Positions 24,911-33,984 are shown, counted from the stretch's first letter. The stretch: 64,000 nucleotides of DNA from Acidobacteriota bacterium (GCA_003223645.1 QHVT01000010.1:62001-126000); one strand, 5' to 3'. Notes: generated by a model from the sequence alone, not told the origin. Numbers and translations are program-made.

Positions 24911-25801
24911 TCACACGCTTGCGCGGAACTGTCGCGGAGTGATGCCGAAATGGCGTCGGAATGCGAACGTGAAATGCGAGTGGCTCGAGTACCCGAGCTC
25001 CAGCGCGAGCTCGCTGAGGTCGATCGACGAGTCGCGCAGGCGCTCCAGCGCGAGCGACAGACGCAGGCCGTGACGATAGCGCGTAATCGTCTCGCCCGTG
25101 CGCGCGCGAAAAACGCGGCAGAGTTGAAACGGCGACTGCCCGCACGCGCGGGCGAGCGAGCGCAGCGAGACGTTCTCGGCGGGATGCGCGGCGATGATGC
25201 GGCGCGCGTGCTCGACGGAGTCGGCGTGGCGCGATGACACGCGCAAAGCGCGCGGACGCGCGTCGTAGGCCGCGCGCACGACGCGGCGAAGAAGGCCGAG
25301 TACCGATTCCTCAATCGTCAACGCGTCGAAGTGGTACGCGCCTCCGGCGCGTCTCTGAGGCGCGCCAGAGGCGCGCACCACTCCATCCAGCGCATCGAAC
25401 AATCTCCGCTGCTCGAGAAAACTCTGCGCGTCGCTCACGCCTTCGGCGATCCGGAACGGCTGCCGCGGCGACGCGGCCGGATCGTGCTCGCGGATCATCT
25501 CCAGCAGCACGTCGTCCGCAATCGTGAACCAGTCCGACGCATCGACGTCGTTGATCTTCGTGCGCGTATAGAGCTGGTGCTGGTTGTAGAACGCGACGCG
25601 TCCCGGCTCGCCGACGAACGACGGCCCGCCGAGGTGATGGATGCGCGTGATCGTGCGCGGAAAAACGAACGTGTGATGGCTGCACGGACCGGAGTCGCGG
25701 AAGAGCGGATGCGTCGCGTCGCAGCGAAAGCGTCCAACGGCGACGATCTCACCGCGAAAGAGCAACTGTTCGACCGGCTTGAGTTGGATGTCGATGGGCA
25801 C
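24911..25801 (-). CDS. AraC-family transcriptional regulator with palindromic insertion
   Basis: 296 residues. The C-terminal 100 residues carry the two HTH motifs of AraC regulators (VSLRSLARACGQSPFQLCRV; LSELALELGYSSHSHFTFAF) and end FGITPRQFRASV. The N-terminal half is a cupin-like sensing region (SHHTFVFPRTITRIHHLGG). Residues 140-157 (VVRASGAPQRRAGGAYHF) are coded by a family I palindrome in the linker between sensor and DNA-binding domains. The linker position makes it likely that function is retained. It is divergent from the FN3-protein gene at 25.9 kb and could regulate it; this is inference. Confidence 0.9.
   Translation of the reverse strand: MPIDIQLKPVEQLLFRGEIVAVGRFRCDATHPLFRDSGPCSHHTFVFPRTITRIHHLGGPSFVGEPGRVAFYNQHQLYTRTKINDVDASDWFTIADDVLLEMIREHDPAASPRQPFRIAEGVSDAQSFLEQRRLFDALDGVVRASGAPQRRAGGAYHFDALTIEESVLGLLRRVVRAAYDARPRALRVSSRHADSVEHARRIIAAHPAENVSLRSLARACGQSPFQLCRVFRARTGETITRYRHGLRLSLALERLRDSSIDLSELALELGYSSHSHFTFAFRRHFGITPRQFRASV
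25331..25384. repeat. Family I palindromic element inside an araC-like gene
   Basis: GTGGTACGCGCCTCCGGCGC is paired with GCGCCAGAGGCGCGCACCAC. It is shorter in the loop than the trpA and GT87 copies and has two diverged bases per arm, but again reads VVRASGA in the host frame. Confidence 0.88.
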
Positions 25802-25875
25802 ACCTCATCGTGCGGCAGCGACGCGACTTGCGGGCGTCACGAAACATAAAAGTTGCGGTGAAGCCCTGTCGGTCA

Positions 25876-25890
25876 TATAGTTATTTACAT
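25876..25890 (+). promoter_or_regulatory. Promoter-like motif matching the one at 18.65 kb
   Basis: ATAGTTATTTACAT just before and across the first possible ATG (25889). The match GTTATTTACAT is 11/11 to the motif before 18670. If this is the -10 region, the ATG at 25901 (MRVAVLV) would be the better start. Confidence 0.45.
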
Positions 25891-27445
25891 GCACAAAATG
25901 AGAGTCGCCGTGCTCGTGGCCGCGATGTATTGCATGTTTTCCGCGCGGTCGCAGCCGAACGTCCTCGGCCGCGCGTTCCCGCTGACCGACGCGCGTTACG
26001 GCCAGCGCAGCGGCCCGCTGTTCGCGCCGGCGAGCGAGGCGAATGCCGTTCCCAATGAGCATCTCGGCCTATTCGGCACAGCGGATCAGAAGCTCGTGCT
26101 CATGACGTCGTCCGACGACGGCGTTTTCGTGGTCTGGTTTGAAGTGCGCGACTTGCAGAAGACATATCACGCCGGCGTGCGATCGCCGCTCGGCGACTGG
26201 AAAGAGATTCAGTTGCCTGACGATGTGAAGCCGATCGCCGCGGCGGCGGGCGGCGGACAGTTCCTGCTCATCGTGCCGAGGGGCGATGACTCGCGGGAAT
26301 GGGTCGACGAGTTCGGACTGCTGCGGTGGACTGCGGCGCTCGAGCCGACTGGAAGCGAGATTCTGCTCCGGAAGACACTTCTCACGTCGGAGGCATACCA
26401 CCTCGCCACCGGTTGGGTGGGATCCGCGTTCGCGATCGTCGGCGCTTTCGCGGACGACACGGCGGACACCGCGGCGGTGCTCCTCTCCCCGTCCGGCACG
26501 CTCGGCCCGCCGAAACTGATCTACGACCATCGACAGTCCGGCGCGTACTACTCGTTCAAGAACGTGTCGATCGCATCCAACGGCAGCACGTTCGTCGTGG
26601 CCTGGAGAGCGAACCGTTTTGGAGGCTGCTTTCCCGAGGATTGCGCCTTTCTGCTGAACGGCCAGGCGCGCGGGCTGCGCGTAAGTGCGGATCTCAGCAC
26701 CGCCGAGCCGCTCGAAGTCGCGTCGTACACGCGCAACGTCGGAACCATCGGCGGCGTCGCATGGGACGGCAGCGCATTCGTCGTCGCGTGGAAGGACAGC
26801 ACATCGTTGTCCACGCGCCGCATTCCTCCGGCCGGCGCGATGGAGCCGGCAGTCAACATGCTGACTGATTTCACCGCGCAGGAAATCAATCGCGCGACCC
26901 TCGCCGACGGCGGCGCGGTCGTGCCGATTCCGGGCGGAATCGCGGTGTTGTGGCATCAGGGCGACGAGCTGCGGCAAAGCATCGTGCGATCGGGTACGGC
27001 GACTCCGGCCACAACGTCGTTTGAGCACGCGCCGCAGCGAATGGCTTCGATCGGAAGCGCGATCGCGTACGCGTCCATGGCATCGCAGGACGGGATTCCG
27101 CACTACGGCGCGACGCGCGTGATGATGAATATCGGAGACGTGACGCTGCCGGACAGACCGGACGCGCCGCGACTCAGTGCGACGCTCGCATTGGATGGAC
27201 ACGCGGTCCTCACCTGGACCGCGCCGCGGCAGGAAACGAACGGGTATCGAATCGAACAGCGCGGTAGCGACGGCGAATGGCTCGAAGTCGAACGCTGGCT
27301 CTCATCAGCCAACGCGAAACTCCTGTCGATTCCTATCAATGGCCCGGCCTCGTTCCGCATTCGGGCGTGGAACGATGCAGGCGTGAGCGCGTACTCGAAC
27401 GTCGCGTCGCCGACGCTTCCGCCGCGGCGCGCGGTACGACACTGA
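25889..27445 (+). CDS. Secreted FN3-domain protein, shorter paralogue
   Basis: 518 residues from 25889, or 514 from the ATG at 25901, which begins a cleaner signal peptide (MRVAVLVAAMYCMFSARS). The mature part starts FPLTDARYGQ, paralleling FPLTNTRYEN in the 18670 protein. Strand-rich body blocks are seen (GWVGSAFAIVGAF, AWDGSAFVVAWKD). The last 90 residues are an FN3 domain (PDAPRLSATLALDGHAVLTW ... FRIRAWNDAGVSAYS). Two Cys pairs in GGCFPEDCAF may be bridged. The role is unknown; secretion and beta-propeller-like structure are inferred. Confidence 0.8.
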   Translation: MHKMRVAVLVAAMYCMFSARSQPNVLGRAFPLTDARYGQRSGPLFAPASEANAVPNEHLGLFGTADQKLVLMTSSDDGVFVVWFEVRDLQKTYHAGVRSPLGDWKEIQLPDDVKPIAAAAGGGQFLLIVPRGDDSREWVDEFGLLRWTAALEPTGSEILLRKTLLTSEAYHLATGWVGSAFAIVGAFADDTADTAAVLLSPSGTLGPPKLIYDHRQSGAYYSFKNVSIASNGSTFVVAWRANRFGGCFPEDCAFLLNGQARGLRVSADLSTAEPLEVASYTRNVGTIGGVAWDGSAFVVAWKDSTSLSTRRIPPAGAMEPAVNMLTDFTAQEINRATLADGGAVVPIPGGIAVLWHQGDELRQSIVRSGTATPATTSFEHAPQRMASIGSAIAYASMASQDGIPHYGATRVMMNIGDVTLPDRPDAPRLSATLALDGHAVLTWTAPRQETNGYRIEQRGSDGEWLEVERWLSSANAKLLSIPINGPASFRIRAWNDAGVSAYSNVASPTLPPRRAVRH

Positions 27446-27532
27446 CCCGGAAACAAATCCGCACGCGCATTCGTCTTAAGGATGGAAAAGCGCTGGCAGG
27501 GCGCAGATCGGGAGAGGTAGCGGGACGGTGGC

Positions 27533-27868
27533 ATGTCGAGTCTCCGCTACGCGGTCGATCACTATCTTCACCGTTGCTTCTCGATGGAGGAGACGCCGCG
27601 GGTTTCGGAGCTGGCCGCGCTTCTCGGCATGACGCGCGAGAAGTTGAGCCGCGACTTCACGGCCGAGCAGCGCGTCGCCCTCTCCGCCTATCTCAAACAG
27701 CGCCAGGTCGTACACGCCGCGCGGCTGCTCGAGCGCTCGCCGCTGTCTACGACTCGTATCGCCTACCTCGCCGGATTCGGCACGCGACGCACGTTTTACC
27801 GTGCATTTCGGAGAGAGACCGGTCTGTCTCCGGATCAGTATCGGCGGATTCGCGCACGTAAGTCCTGA
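27533..27868 (+). CDS. Small stand-alone AraC-type HTH protein
   Basis: 111 residues consisting only of an AraC DNA-binding domain: first HTH PRVSELAALLGMTREKLSRD, second HTH STTRIAYLAGFGTRRTFYRA, closing motif TGLSPDQYRRIRA. No sensor domain is present, so it may be constitutive or act with a partner. It follows the FN3 gene by 87 bp on the same strand and precedes the exported two-module protein. Confidence 0.85.
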   Translation: MSSLRYAVDHYLHRCFSMEETPRVSELAALLGMTREKLSRDFTAEQRVALSAYLKQRQVVHAARLLERSPLSTTRIAYLAGFGTRRTFYRAFRRETGLSPDQYRRIRARKS

Positions 27869-27965
27869 CGTCACGAAATGTCTCTAGTCGCCGTTCAGGA
27901 GGCGGTGCATTCTGCCCGAGTCAGATTCGTCGGGCGCCCGCGAACGCGAACAAGGAGGCTAGTAC

Positions 27966-29078
27966 ATGAATCAGAGTCGCAGACTCTTCGTGCTCGTCGT
28001 GTCTCTCGCAATCGCGCTGTTTGGCGCGGCCAACGCTTACTCGCAATGCACCACCGCTTTCGCAGCGCAACCGTCACCTCCCGGAACGGACGACGTGTAC
28101 ATCGACGACTCTCTGCCATCGGGCGCGTCCGTCAGTTCCGGCTCGCTGAACTGGGACACCGGGCAGTACGCGACGGGATCGCAGTCGTTCTATCTCAGCG
28201 GCAGCGGAACGCAGACCGTCGAGATCAGCGATCTCAGTCAGTTTCACAAGTTCGGCAGCGGCAAGGCGATCTTCTACGCGCTGATCGACGAATGCAGCAC
28301 GACCTCGGAGATCAAGGTCACCTACGAGTCGACATCCCGCAAGGCGGCGGTGTACTGGGGCTCGAACAGCGTCGGCGCTGACCCCGGCATCATCCAGTTC
28401 AGCCGCGGCTCGCTGCCGTCCGGAGGAGTGTGGACGCGCTTCGAAGTTCCGATCAGCTCGCCGCTCGCCCTGCGCGGACACACCGTCGTCCGTTTGAAGT
28501 TCCAGATTTACGGCGGCCACGTATGGTTCGATCACGTCGGCACCGACGGCGTCGGCTGTACGCCTACGACTGCTTCGACCCCGTCGATTCCGGGCGGCGG
28601 GACGGTGTGGGTCGACGACAGCGTTCCGTCCGGAGCGACGATGGTCGCCGGCGATCCATACACGTCCCAGGCCGCGAGCGGCTCGCTCTCGTTTGCCTAT
28701 CCGTACTTCGGACAGACCGCGACGGGCGTCGTGCGCGTGAACGATCTCACGCAGGCGACGAGCTCCGGCGACAAACTGTTCCTCTACGTCATGCCGACCA
28801 GCTGCGAGACGCTGAAAGAGTTGAAGATCACGTGGTACAGCGGCACCAACTTCAGCACCAGCGGCTGCATCTGGTACGGATCGACGACGCCCGCGCCGTC
28901 GCTCGGCGGCGAGAGCTCGTGCACGTTCATCAGCTCGACCGTGCCCACGGCCGATACGTGGACACGGATCGAGATCCCCGCGGCAACGGTAGGACTCGAC
29001 GGAGCGACGATTACCGCGTTCCGGGTGGAGAACATCGGTAGTCAAGTGTGGGTCGACTACGTCGGGAACACGCCGTAA
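27966..29078 (+). CDS. Exported protein with two tandem beta-rich modules
   Basis: 370 residues. The signal peptide (residues 1-26, ending GAANAYSQ) is preceded by a strong AAGGAGG ribosome site. Two homologous modules follow, about residues 40-190 and 215-370. Each opens with a V(Y/W)(I/V)DDS(L/V)PSGA motif and ends with VWFDHVG or VWVDYVG. Shared inner features are FYLSGSGTQTVEISDL/SFAYPYFGQ and WTRFEVPIS/WTRIEIPAA. This looks like two carbohydrate-binding-like jelly-roll domains, but I do not recognise a named family. No anchor is visible. Confidence 0.75.
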   Translation: MNQSRRLFVLVVSLAIALFGAANAYSQCTTAFAAQPSPPGTDDVYIDDSLPSGASVSSGSLNWDTGQYATGSQSFYLSGSGTQTVEISDLSQFHKFGSGKAIFYALIDECSTTSEIKVTYESTSRKAAVYWGSNSVGADPGIIQFSRGSLPSGGVWTRFEVPISSPLALRGHTVVRLKFQIYGGHVWFDHVGTDGVGCTPTTASTPSIPGGGTVWVDDSVPSGATMVAGDPYTSQAASGSLSFAYPYFGQTATGVVRVNDLTQATSSGDKLFLYVMPTSCETLKELKITWYSGTNFSTSGCIWYGSTTPAPSLGGESSCTFISSTVPTADTWTRIEIPAATVGLDGATITAFRVENIGSQVWVDYVGNTP

Positions 29079-29083
29079 AGAAG

Positions 29084-29226
29084 GTGGAGCGGTGGGCTCT
29101 CAGCCCACCGCTTCCTTTCGTGTGGAGCGGCGCCCGCTTCGGGCGCCGGGATCTCGCGAGAGCCCGGCGGCCGAAGCGGCCGCCGCTCCACTAAACAAAC
29201 GGCGGGCTAAAGCCCGCCGCTCCACA
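29084..29226. repeat. Compound palindromes: family K, family F, family K
   Basis: GTGGAGCGGTGGGCTCTCAG with CCCACCGC, then a complete family F element at 29122-29191 (core TCTCGCGAGA), then GGCGGGCTAAAGCCCGCCGC. Between the convergent exported-protein gene and pnp these may act as bidirectional terminators. Confidence 0.82.
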
Positions 29227-29248
29227 AATGCATCGCTGGGAAATGTGT

Positions 29249-31591
29249 TTAGCTCTGGCCTTCGCCCGAGTTGGAACCACCGCCGCCGCCGTGGCCGCCG
29301 TCGCGGCGCGGCGGGCGGGGGCCGCGGTCGTCGCGGCGCGGGCCGCGGTCGCGGAATCCGCCACCACCACCACCTTCACGGCGCGGACCGCGATCGCGAT
29401 CGCCGCCGCGGAATCCACCGCGATCGCCACCACCACCGCCGCCACCCTCGCGCGGAGGACGATTGCCGCGTGCCTGTGCCGCAGCGGCGAGCTCCTCTTC
29501 GGTCGGAGGCGGAAGGAGAGGCTTGCGCGACAAGCGGATCTTGCCGGTGTCGGGCTCGATGCCGACGACCTGCACTTCCACTTCGTCGCCGAGCTGGAAA
29601 AGGTCGGTGACCTGGCCGACTCGCGTATGCGCCATCTCGCTGATGTGCAGGAGGCCGTCCTGACCCGGAAGGATCTCGACGAATGCTCCGTACGGCTCGA
29701 TGCGCTTGACCGTGCCTTTGTAGTTTTTGTTGACTTCGGGCGATGCGGTGAGGCCTTTGATGATGTCGATCGCGCGCTCGGCCGCTTTCGCGTCCATCGA
29801 CGCGATCGTGACTTTGCCGTCGTCCTCGACGTCGATCTTCGTCCCCGTCTCCTCGACGATCCAGCGAATGGTCTTGCCGCCCGATCCGATGACGTCGCGG
29901 ATGCGGTCCTTCGGAATCTGGATCGTGTAGAGGCGCGGCGCAAACTCGGAGAGCTCGGCGCGCGGCTCGGAGATCGCCGCATTCATCCGGTCGAGGATGA
30001 AGAGGCGTCCGGCTTTCGCCTGCGCGAGCGCCTGCGCCATCACTTCGCGCGACAGTCCGCTGACTTTGATGTCCATCTGCAGCGCGGTGATGCCGGTGCG
30101 CGTGCCGGCGACTTTGAAGTCCATGTCGCCTTCATGGTCCTCCATGCCGGCGATGTCGGAGAGGATCGCGTGCTTCACGTTGTCATCGCTGGAAACGAGT
30201 CCCATCGCGACGCCCGCGACGGCGGAGCGCATCGGAACGCCGGCCTGCATCATGGCCAGCGAGCCTCCGCACACCGAGGCCATCGATGACGAGCCGTTCG
30301 ACTCGAGGATGTCGCTGACGATGCGAATCGCGTAGGCGAATTCGTCTTCCGGCGGCAGAAGCGGCGCCAGTGCCCGGCGCGCGAGATTGCCGTGGCCGAT
30401 CTCGCGCCGCGCGGGACCGCGCAGGAACTTCACTTCGCCTACCGAGAACGGCGGGAAGTTGTAGTGGAGCATGAAGCGCTGGAAGGTCTCGCCTTCGAAG
30501 TCCTCGATCTTCTGCGCCTCGCGCGGAGTGCCGAGGGTCACGGTGACGAGCGCCTGGGTCTCGCCGCGGGTGAAGATCGCCGAGCCGTGCGTGCGCGGCA
30601 GAACCCCGGTCTCGATCGAGATCGGACGGATCTCATCGAACGCGCGTCCGTCGACGCGCTTGTTCTCGTTGAGCATGAGGTTGCGGAAGATCCGCACTTC
30701 CATCTCGCCGAATGCCGCCGTGACGGCGGTAAGGCGCTCGATGTCTTCAGCGGGAACCGAGCCGACGACCTGAGCCTTCACTGCTTTCAGCGCGGCGTAG
30801 CGCGCGTGCTTGCCGGTGGTGAGCATCGCCATCTTCAGCGCGTCGCCGTACTGCGCCATCAGCTCATTGACGACTTCGTCCGTGAACTTCGGCGTGTACT
30901 CGACTTTCAATTTCTCTTTGCCGGCATCGTCGCGCAGCTGGCGCTGCAGGTCGCAGATGCGGCGGATTTCGGCGTGCGCGGCTTCGAACGCGTCGAGAAC
31001 GATTGACTCGTCGACTTCCCGCGCGCCCGCTTCGACCATCACGATCGCGCTGTCGGTTCCGGCAACGACGAGGTCGAGGTCGGAGAGATCGCGCTGCGCG
31101 TTGGTCGGATTGACGACGATCTGTCCTTCAACGTAGCCGACGCGGACCGCGGCGAGCGGATTGAGGAAGGGGATTTCGGAGATGAACAGCGCCGCGGATG
31201 CAGCGTTGATCGCCAGCACGTCGGGATCGTTCTCGCCGTCGGCGGACAACACCAGCGCGATGATCTGCGTCTCCTGGCGATAGCCCTTCTGGAACGACGG
31301 GCGCAGCGGACGATCGATGAGACGCGACGTCAGGATTTCTTTTTCAGTCGGACGTCCTTCGCGTTTGAAGAAGCCGCCAGGGATGCGTCCGCCGGCGTAG
31401 GTGTACTCCTTGTAGTCGACGGTGAGCGGCATGAAGTCGCCGATCACCGTGCCCTCTTTGTAGCAGGCGGTCGCGAGAACGACCGTGTCGCCATAGCGCA
31501 CGACGACCGCACCATGAGCCTGCTTGGCGATCGCACCCGTCTCGAGAGACAGGGTTTTCCCGCCGATTTGCATTTCTCTTTTGTGAGCCAT
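29249..31591 (-). CDS. pnp: Polyribonucleotide nucleotidyltransferase (PNPase)
   Basis: 780 residues, 3'-5' phosphorolytic exoribonuclease. Two RNase PH domains are seen: LSLETGAIAKQAHGAVVVRY at the start and the second around PISIETGVLPRTHGSAIFTRGETQALVT. They are followed by KH (IRDVIGSGGKTIRWIVEETG) and S1 (YKGTVKRIEPYGAFVEILPG) domains. The tail beyond S1 is about 50 residues of Gly/Arg/Asp repeats (GGGGGGFRDRGPRRDDRG), longer and more RGG-like than in enterobacterial PNPase. The ATG at 31591 gives MAHKREMQIGGK. Upstream frame-open codons only translate a palindromic repeat. The rpsO-pnp order is the common one. Confidence 0.97.
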   Translation of the reverse strand: MAHKREMQIGGKTLSLETGAIAKQAHGAVVVRYGDTVVLATACYKEGTVIGDFMPLTVDYKEYTYAGGRIPGGFFKREGRPTEKEILTSRLIDRPLRPSFQKGYRQETQIIALVLSADGENDPDVLAINAASAALFISEIPFLNPLAAVRVGYVEGQIVVNPTNAQRDLSDLDLVVAGTDSAIVMVEAGAREVDESIVLDAFEAAHAEIRRICDLQRQLRDDAGKEKLKVEYTPKFTDEVVNELMAQYGDALKMAMLTTGKHARYAALKAVKAQVVGSVPAEDIERLTAVTAAFGEMEVRIFRNLMLNENKRVDGRAFDEIRPISIETGVLPRTHGSAIFTRGETQALVTVTLGTPREAQKIEDFEGETFQRFMLHYNFPPFSVGEVKFLRGPARREIGHGNLARRALAPLLPPEDEFAYAIRIVSDILESNGSSSMASVCGGSLAMMQAGVPMRSAVAGVAMGLVSSDDNVKHAILSDIAGMEDHEGDMDFKVAGTRTGITALQMDIKVSGLSREVMAQALAQAKAGRLFILDRMNAAISEPRAELSEFAPRLYTIQIPKDRIRDVIGSGGKTIRWIVEETGTKIDVEDDGKVTIASMDAKAAERAIDIIKGLTASPEVNKNYKGTVKRIEPYGAFVEILPGQDGLLHISEMAHTRVGQVTDLFQLGDEVEVQVVGIEPDTGKIRLSRKPLLPPPTEEELAAAAQARGNRPPREGGGGGGGDRGGFRGGDRDRGPRREGGGGGGFRDRGPRRDDRGPRPPRRDGGHGGGGGSNSGEGQS

Positions 31592-31700
31592 TTTTTCCTT
31601 CGGATGCGCGAGCCACTCATCACTCGCGCTGTTTTTCGTTTCGTGGGCCGAATGATGGGATCCGGCCGGGGGGAGGTTGCTGCAGGCTTCAGGCCTGAAG

Positions 31701-31769
31701 CGTGGAGGACAGGCAATCCTGCCTGTCCGCAAAAACCAGAAGGACAGGCAAGATTGCCTGTCCTCCACT
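31701..31769. repeat. Palindromic element, family G, between rpsO and pnp
   Basis: GTGGAGGACAGGCAATCCTG ... and the complement GGCAAGATTGCCTGTCCTCCAC, with a small GCTTCAGGCCTGAAGC palindrome beside it. The second copy is at 59460-59513. In the rpsO-pnp spacer it could be an RNA-processing hairpin, comparable in place to the known rpsO-pnp attenuator/RNase III site. Confidence 0.85.
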
Positions 31770-31777
31770 TGATCGCA

Positions 31778-32047
31778 TTACTTGCGGATGCCGAGCTTGT
31801 CGATGATCGAGCGGTAGCGCTCCACGTCGACGTTCTTCAGGTAGTCGAGAAGACGGCGACGGCGGCCGACGAGCTTCATGAGGCCGCGGCGGGAGTGATG
31901 ATCCTTCGCATGCGTCTTGAAGTGCTCGGTGAGGTAGGTAATGCGGTTCGAGAGGAGTGCGATCTGCACTTCTGGCGACCCGGTATCGGCGTCATGGACC
32001 CGATACTGGTTGATGAGGTCCGACTTCTGCTGCTTGGTCGTGGACAA
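31778..32047 (-). CDS. rpsO: 30S ribosomal protein S15
   Basis: 89 residues, the family's standard length. Binds 16S rRNA helices 20-22 early in small-subunit assembly. Seen: [23 protein letters not shown] and the basic [21 protein letters not shown]. First gene of rpsO-pnp; a GGAGATT site precedes the ATG. Confidence 0.98.
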   Translation of the reverse strand: MSTTKQQKSDLINQYRVHDADTGSPEVQIALLSNRITYLTEHFKTHAKDHHSRRGLMKLVGRRRRLLDYLKNVDVERYRSIIDKLGIRK

Positions 32048-32172
32048 AATCCAATCTCCTTAATCAGTTAGCCTGTTTCTGAATACACGTATCTCTTGTA
32101 AACGCGACACCATAACAGCGGGAGGGTGGGAAAACAATCCCAGCCGGCACTCCAACCCAGAGGAGGTGGCAA

Positions 32173-33036
32173 ATGCCTCAGGACGTAGGGGTTGTGATCA
32201 TCCACGGGATGGGTTCGCAGAAGAAAGAGTTCGCCGTGCCGATGGTCGAGCGGCTGGAAGCCGAAATCCGAAAGCGAGGCGCGAACCCCGAACGAATCGC
32301 ATTCCATGCACTCTGGTGGGCGCCGATCCTCGACGACAAAGAACGCGAATTGATGAACGGGATGTTGAGCCACACGAGGCTCGACTGGCTCCGCCTGCGA
32401 ACGTTCGTCGTGAACAATCTCGCGGACGCCGTGGCGTATCACAAGAGCTACGCGATGCCCGACTCGCAGAATGAACGGCCGGTGTACACGCAGATTACGC
32501 AGACGGTGGCGATGGAGATGAACGAGCTCGCGAAAAAAGTTCATCCGACTTCACCGCTCGTCGTGATCGCGCACTCCCTCGGCTGCCACATCATGTCCAA
32601 CTACATCTGGGACACGCAGCAGCCTGCGAGCGAACCCAAACACGTCATCAAGCAGGCAAGTCCGTTCGAAAACTGCGAGACGCTCACCGCGATGAAGACG
32701 TTCGGCTGCAATGTCCCGCTCTTTCTGCTCTCGAATGAGAACATCGAGCCGATCCGCTTTCCCGGCGACGGCATCGCCGCGGCGTTCCCGCAAGCGACGC
32801 CGGCGCAAATCGAGAGCGTCGCGAAATGGACGAACTTTTTCGACCGCGACGACGTTTTCGGCTGGCCGCTCGCGCCTCTCAGCACGGCTTACGGAAAGAT
32901 CGTGAACGACGTGCAGGTGAATGTCGGCGGCTGGTTCACGTCGGCAACGCCGCTGTCGCACGATCAGTACTGGACGGACAACGATGTGATCCGGCCGATT
33001 GCGGCGTCGCTCGCGGATATCCTGGCGCTGCTCTAA
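32173..33036 (+). CDS. Putative alpha/beta hydrolase
   Basis: 287 residues. The opening VGVVIIHGMGSQKKEF gives an oxyanion HG motif. VVIAHSLGCHIMSN (about residue 138-150) is the nucleophile elbow (A-H-S-L-G). Conserved Asp/His candidates follow later (NVGGW, SHDQYW). The overall pattern fits lipase- or esterase-like hydrolases without a signal peptide, so cytoplasmic. A strong AGAGGAGGT ribosome site precedes the ATG. Its last four bases overlap the end of truB on the other strand. Substrate unknown. Confidence 0.8.
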   Translation: MPQDVGVVIIHGMGSQKKEFAVPMVERLEAEIRKRGANPERIAFHALWWAPILDDKERELMNGMLSHTRLDWLRLRTFVVNNLADAVAYHKSYAMPDSQNERPVYTQITQTVAMEMNELAKKVHPTSPLVVIAHSLGCHIMSNYIWDTQQPASEPKHVIKQASPFENCETLTAMKTFGCNVPLFLLSNENIEPIRFPGDGIAAAFPQATPAQIESVAKWTNFFDRDDVFGWPLAPLSTAYGKIVNDVQVNVGGWFTSATPLSHDQYWTDNDVIRPIAASLADILALL

Positions 33037-33962
33037 CCCGCCAAAACCACCTTCGGTCTCACCTCCACCGGCCCGCCCTCGCGCAGGACGTTGACGACTT
33101 CGGCGATCGCGACGAGCTGATCGTGCGGATTGCCGAGGGCGAGGAGGTCGCCTTTGCGGAGCGGGACGGGCGGGACGAGGATCACGGCTTGCCCCTGCAT
33201 CAGCTTTCCCTGCTGCGCCCAGTCGATGCGGAGTTTCTCGAGCGGCAGGTCGATGTCGGCGAGCGATTGGAAGTGCGGCTTCGCGAGCAGCACGTCCGGG
33301 CCGGACTCGGAGAGTTTGTCGAAATGGATCGCGTCGCGCACGTTGAAGTTGCCGATCGCGGTGCGGCGAAGTTTTTTCAGATGCGCGGGGACACCGCAGG
33401 ATTGCCCGAGGTCGTGCGCGATGGAGCGCATGTAGGTGCCGGCGGAGGAGCGCACACGAAATTGTGCAGTCGATCCTTCGACCTTCAGGATCTCGAACTC
33501 GTACACGGTCACGCGCTTCGGCTGCAGCTTCACCTCTTCGCCTTTGCGAGCGAGCTCGTAGGCGCGCACGCCGTCGATCTTCTTCGCCGAAAATGCGGGC
33601 GGCATCTGCTCGATCTCCCCGCGGAACTTCGCGACGTGCGGCGCGAGGTCGACGTCTTCGATGCTGCGCTCGGCTGCCTCGCCGGCCGGCACGCCCGCGG
33701 CGTCGTACGAATCGGTCGCCCAGCCGAACTGGATCGTGCCCTCGTACGTTTTCTCCATCCCCATCAGATATGCCTGCAGGCGCGTGGCCTTGCCGGCGCA
33801 GAGGACGAGCAGTCCCGTCGCGAGCGGATCGAGCGTGCCGGTGTGTCCGACTTTCTTGATCTTCGCGCGGCGGCGAAAACGCTCGACGACGTCGTGGGAG
33901 GTGATTCCCGAGATCTTGTCGACGAGCACCACTCCGTCGACGCTTTTCTTCTGTGGCTCCAT
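33033..33962 (-). CDS. truB: tRNA pseudouridine(55) synthase
   Basis: 309 residues. It isomerises U55 of the tRNA T-loop. Motif I is VVLVDKISGITSHDVVERF. The catalytic aspartate is in GHTGTLDPLATGLLVL. RVTVYEFEIL and SSAGTYMRSIAHDLG follow, then a C-terminal PUA-like part. In many bacteria truB follows rbfA; here the rbfA operon lies 6 kb away, so the cluster has been split. Confidence 0.96.
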   Translation of the reverse strand: MEPQKKSVDGVVLVDKISGITSHDVVERFRRRAKIKKVGHTGTLDPLATGLLVLCAGKATRLQAYLMGMEKTYEGTIQFGWATDSYDAAGVPAGEAAERSIEDVDLAPHVAKFRGEIEQMPPAFSAKKIDGVRAYELARKGEEVKLQPKRVTVYEFEILKVEGSTAQFRVRSSAGTYMRSIAHDLGQSCGVPAHLKKLRRTAIGNFNVRDAIHFDKLSESGPDVLLAKPHFQSLADIDLPLEKLRIDWAQQGKLMQGQAVILVPPVPLRKGDLLALGNPHDQLVAIAEVVNVLREGGPVEVRPKVVLAG

Positions 33963-33984
33963 TCGGCTGCGTACGATATCAGGC

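Noticed and set aside
31592-31768. A 59-residue N-terminal extension of PNPase
   Set aside because: It translates the family G repeat and spacer; PNPase alignments start at MAHKREMQIGGK.
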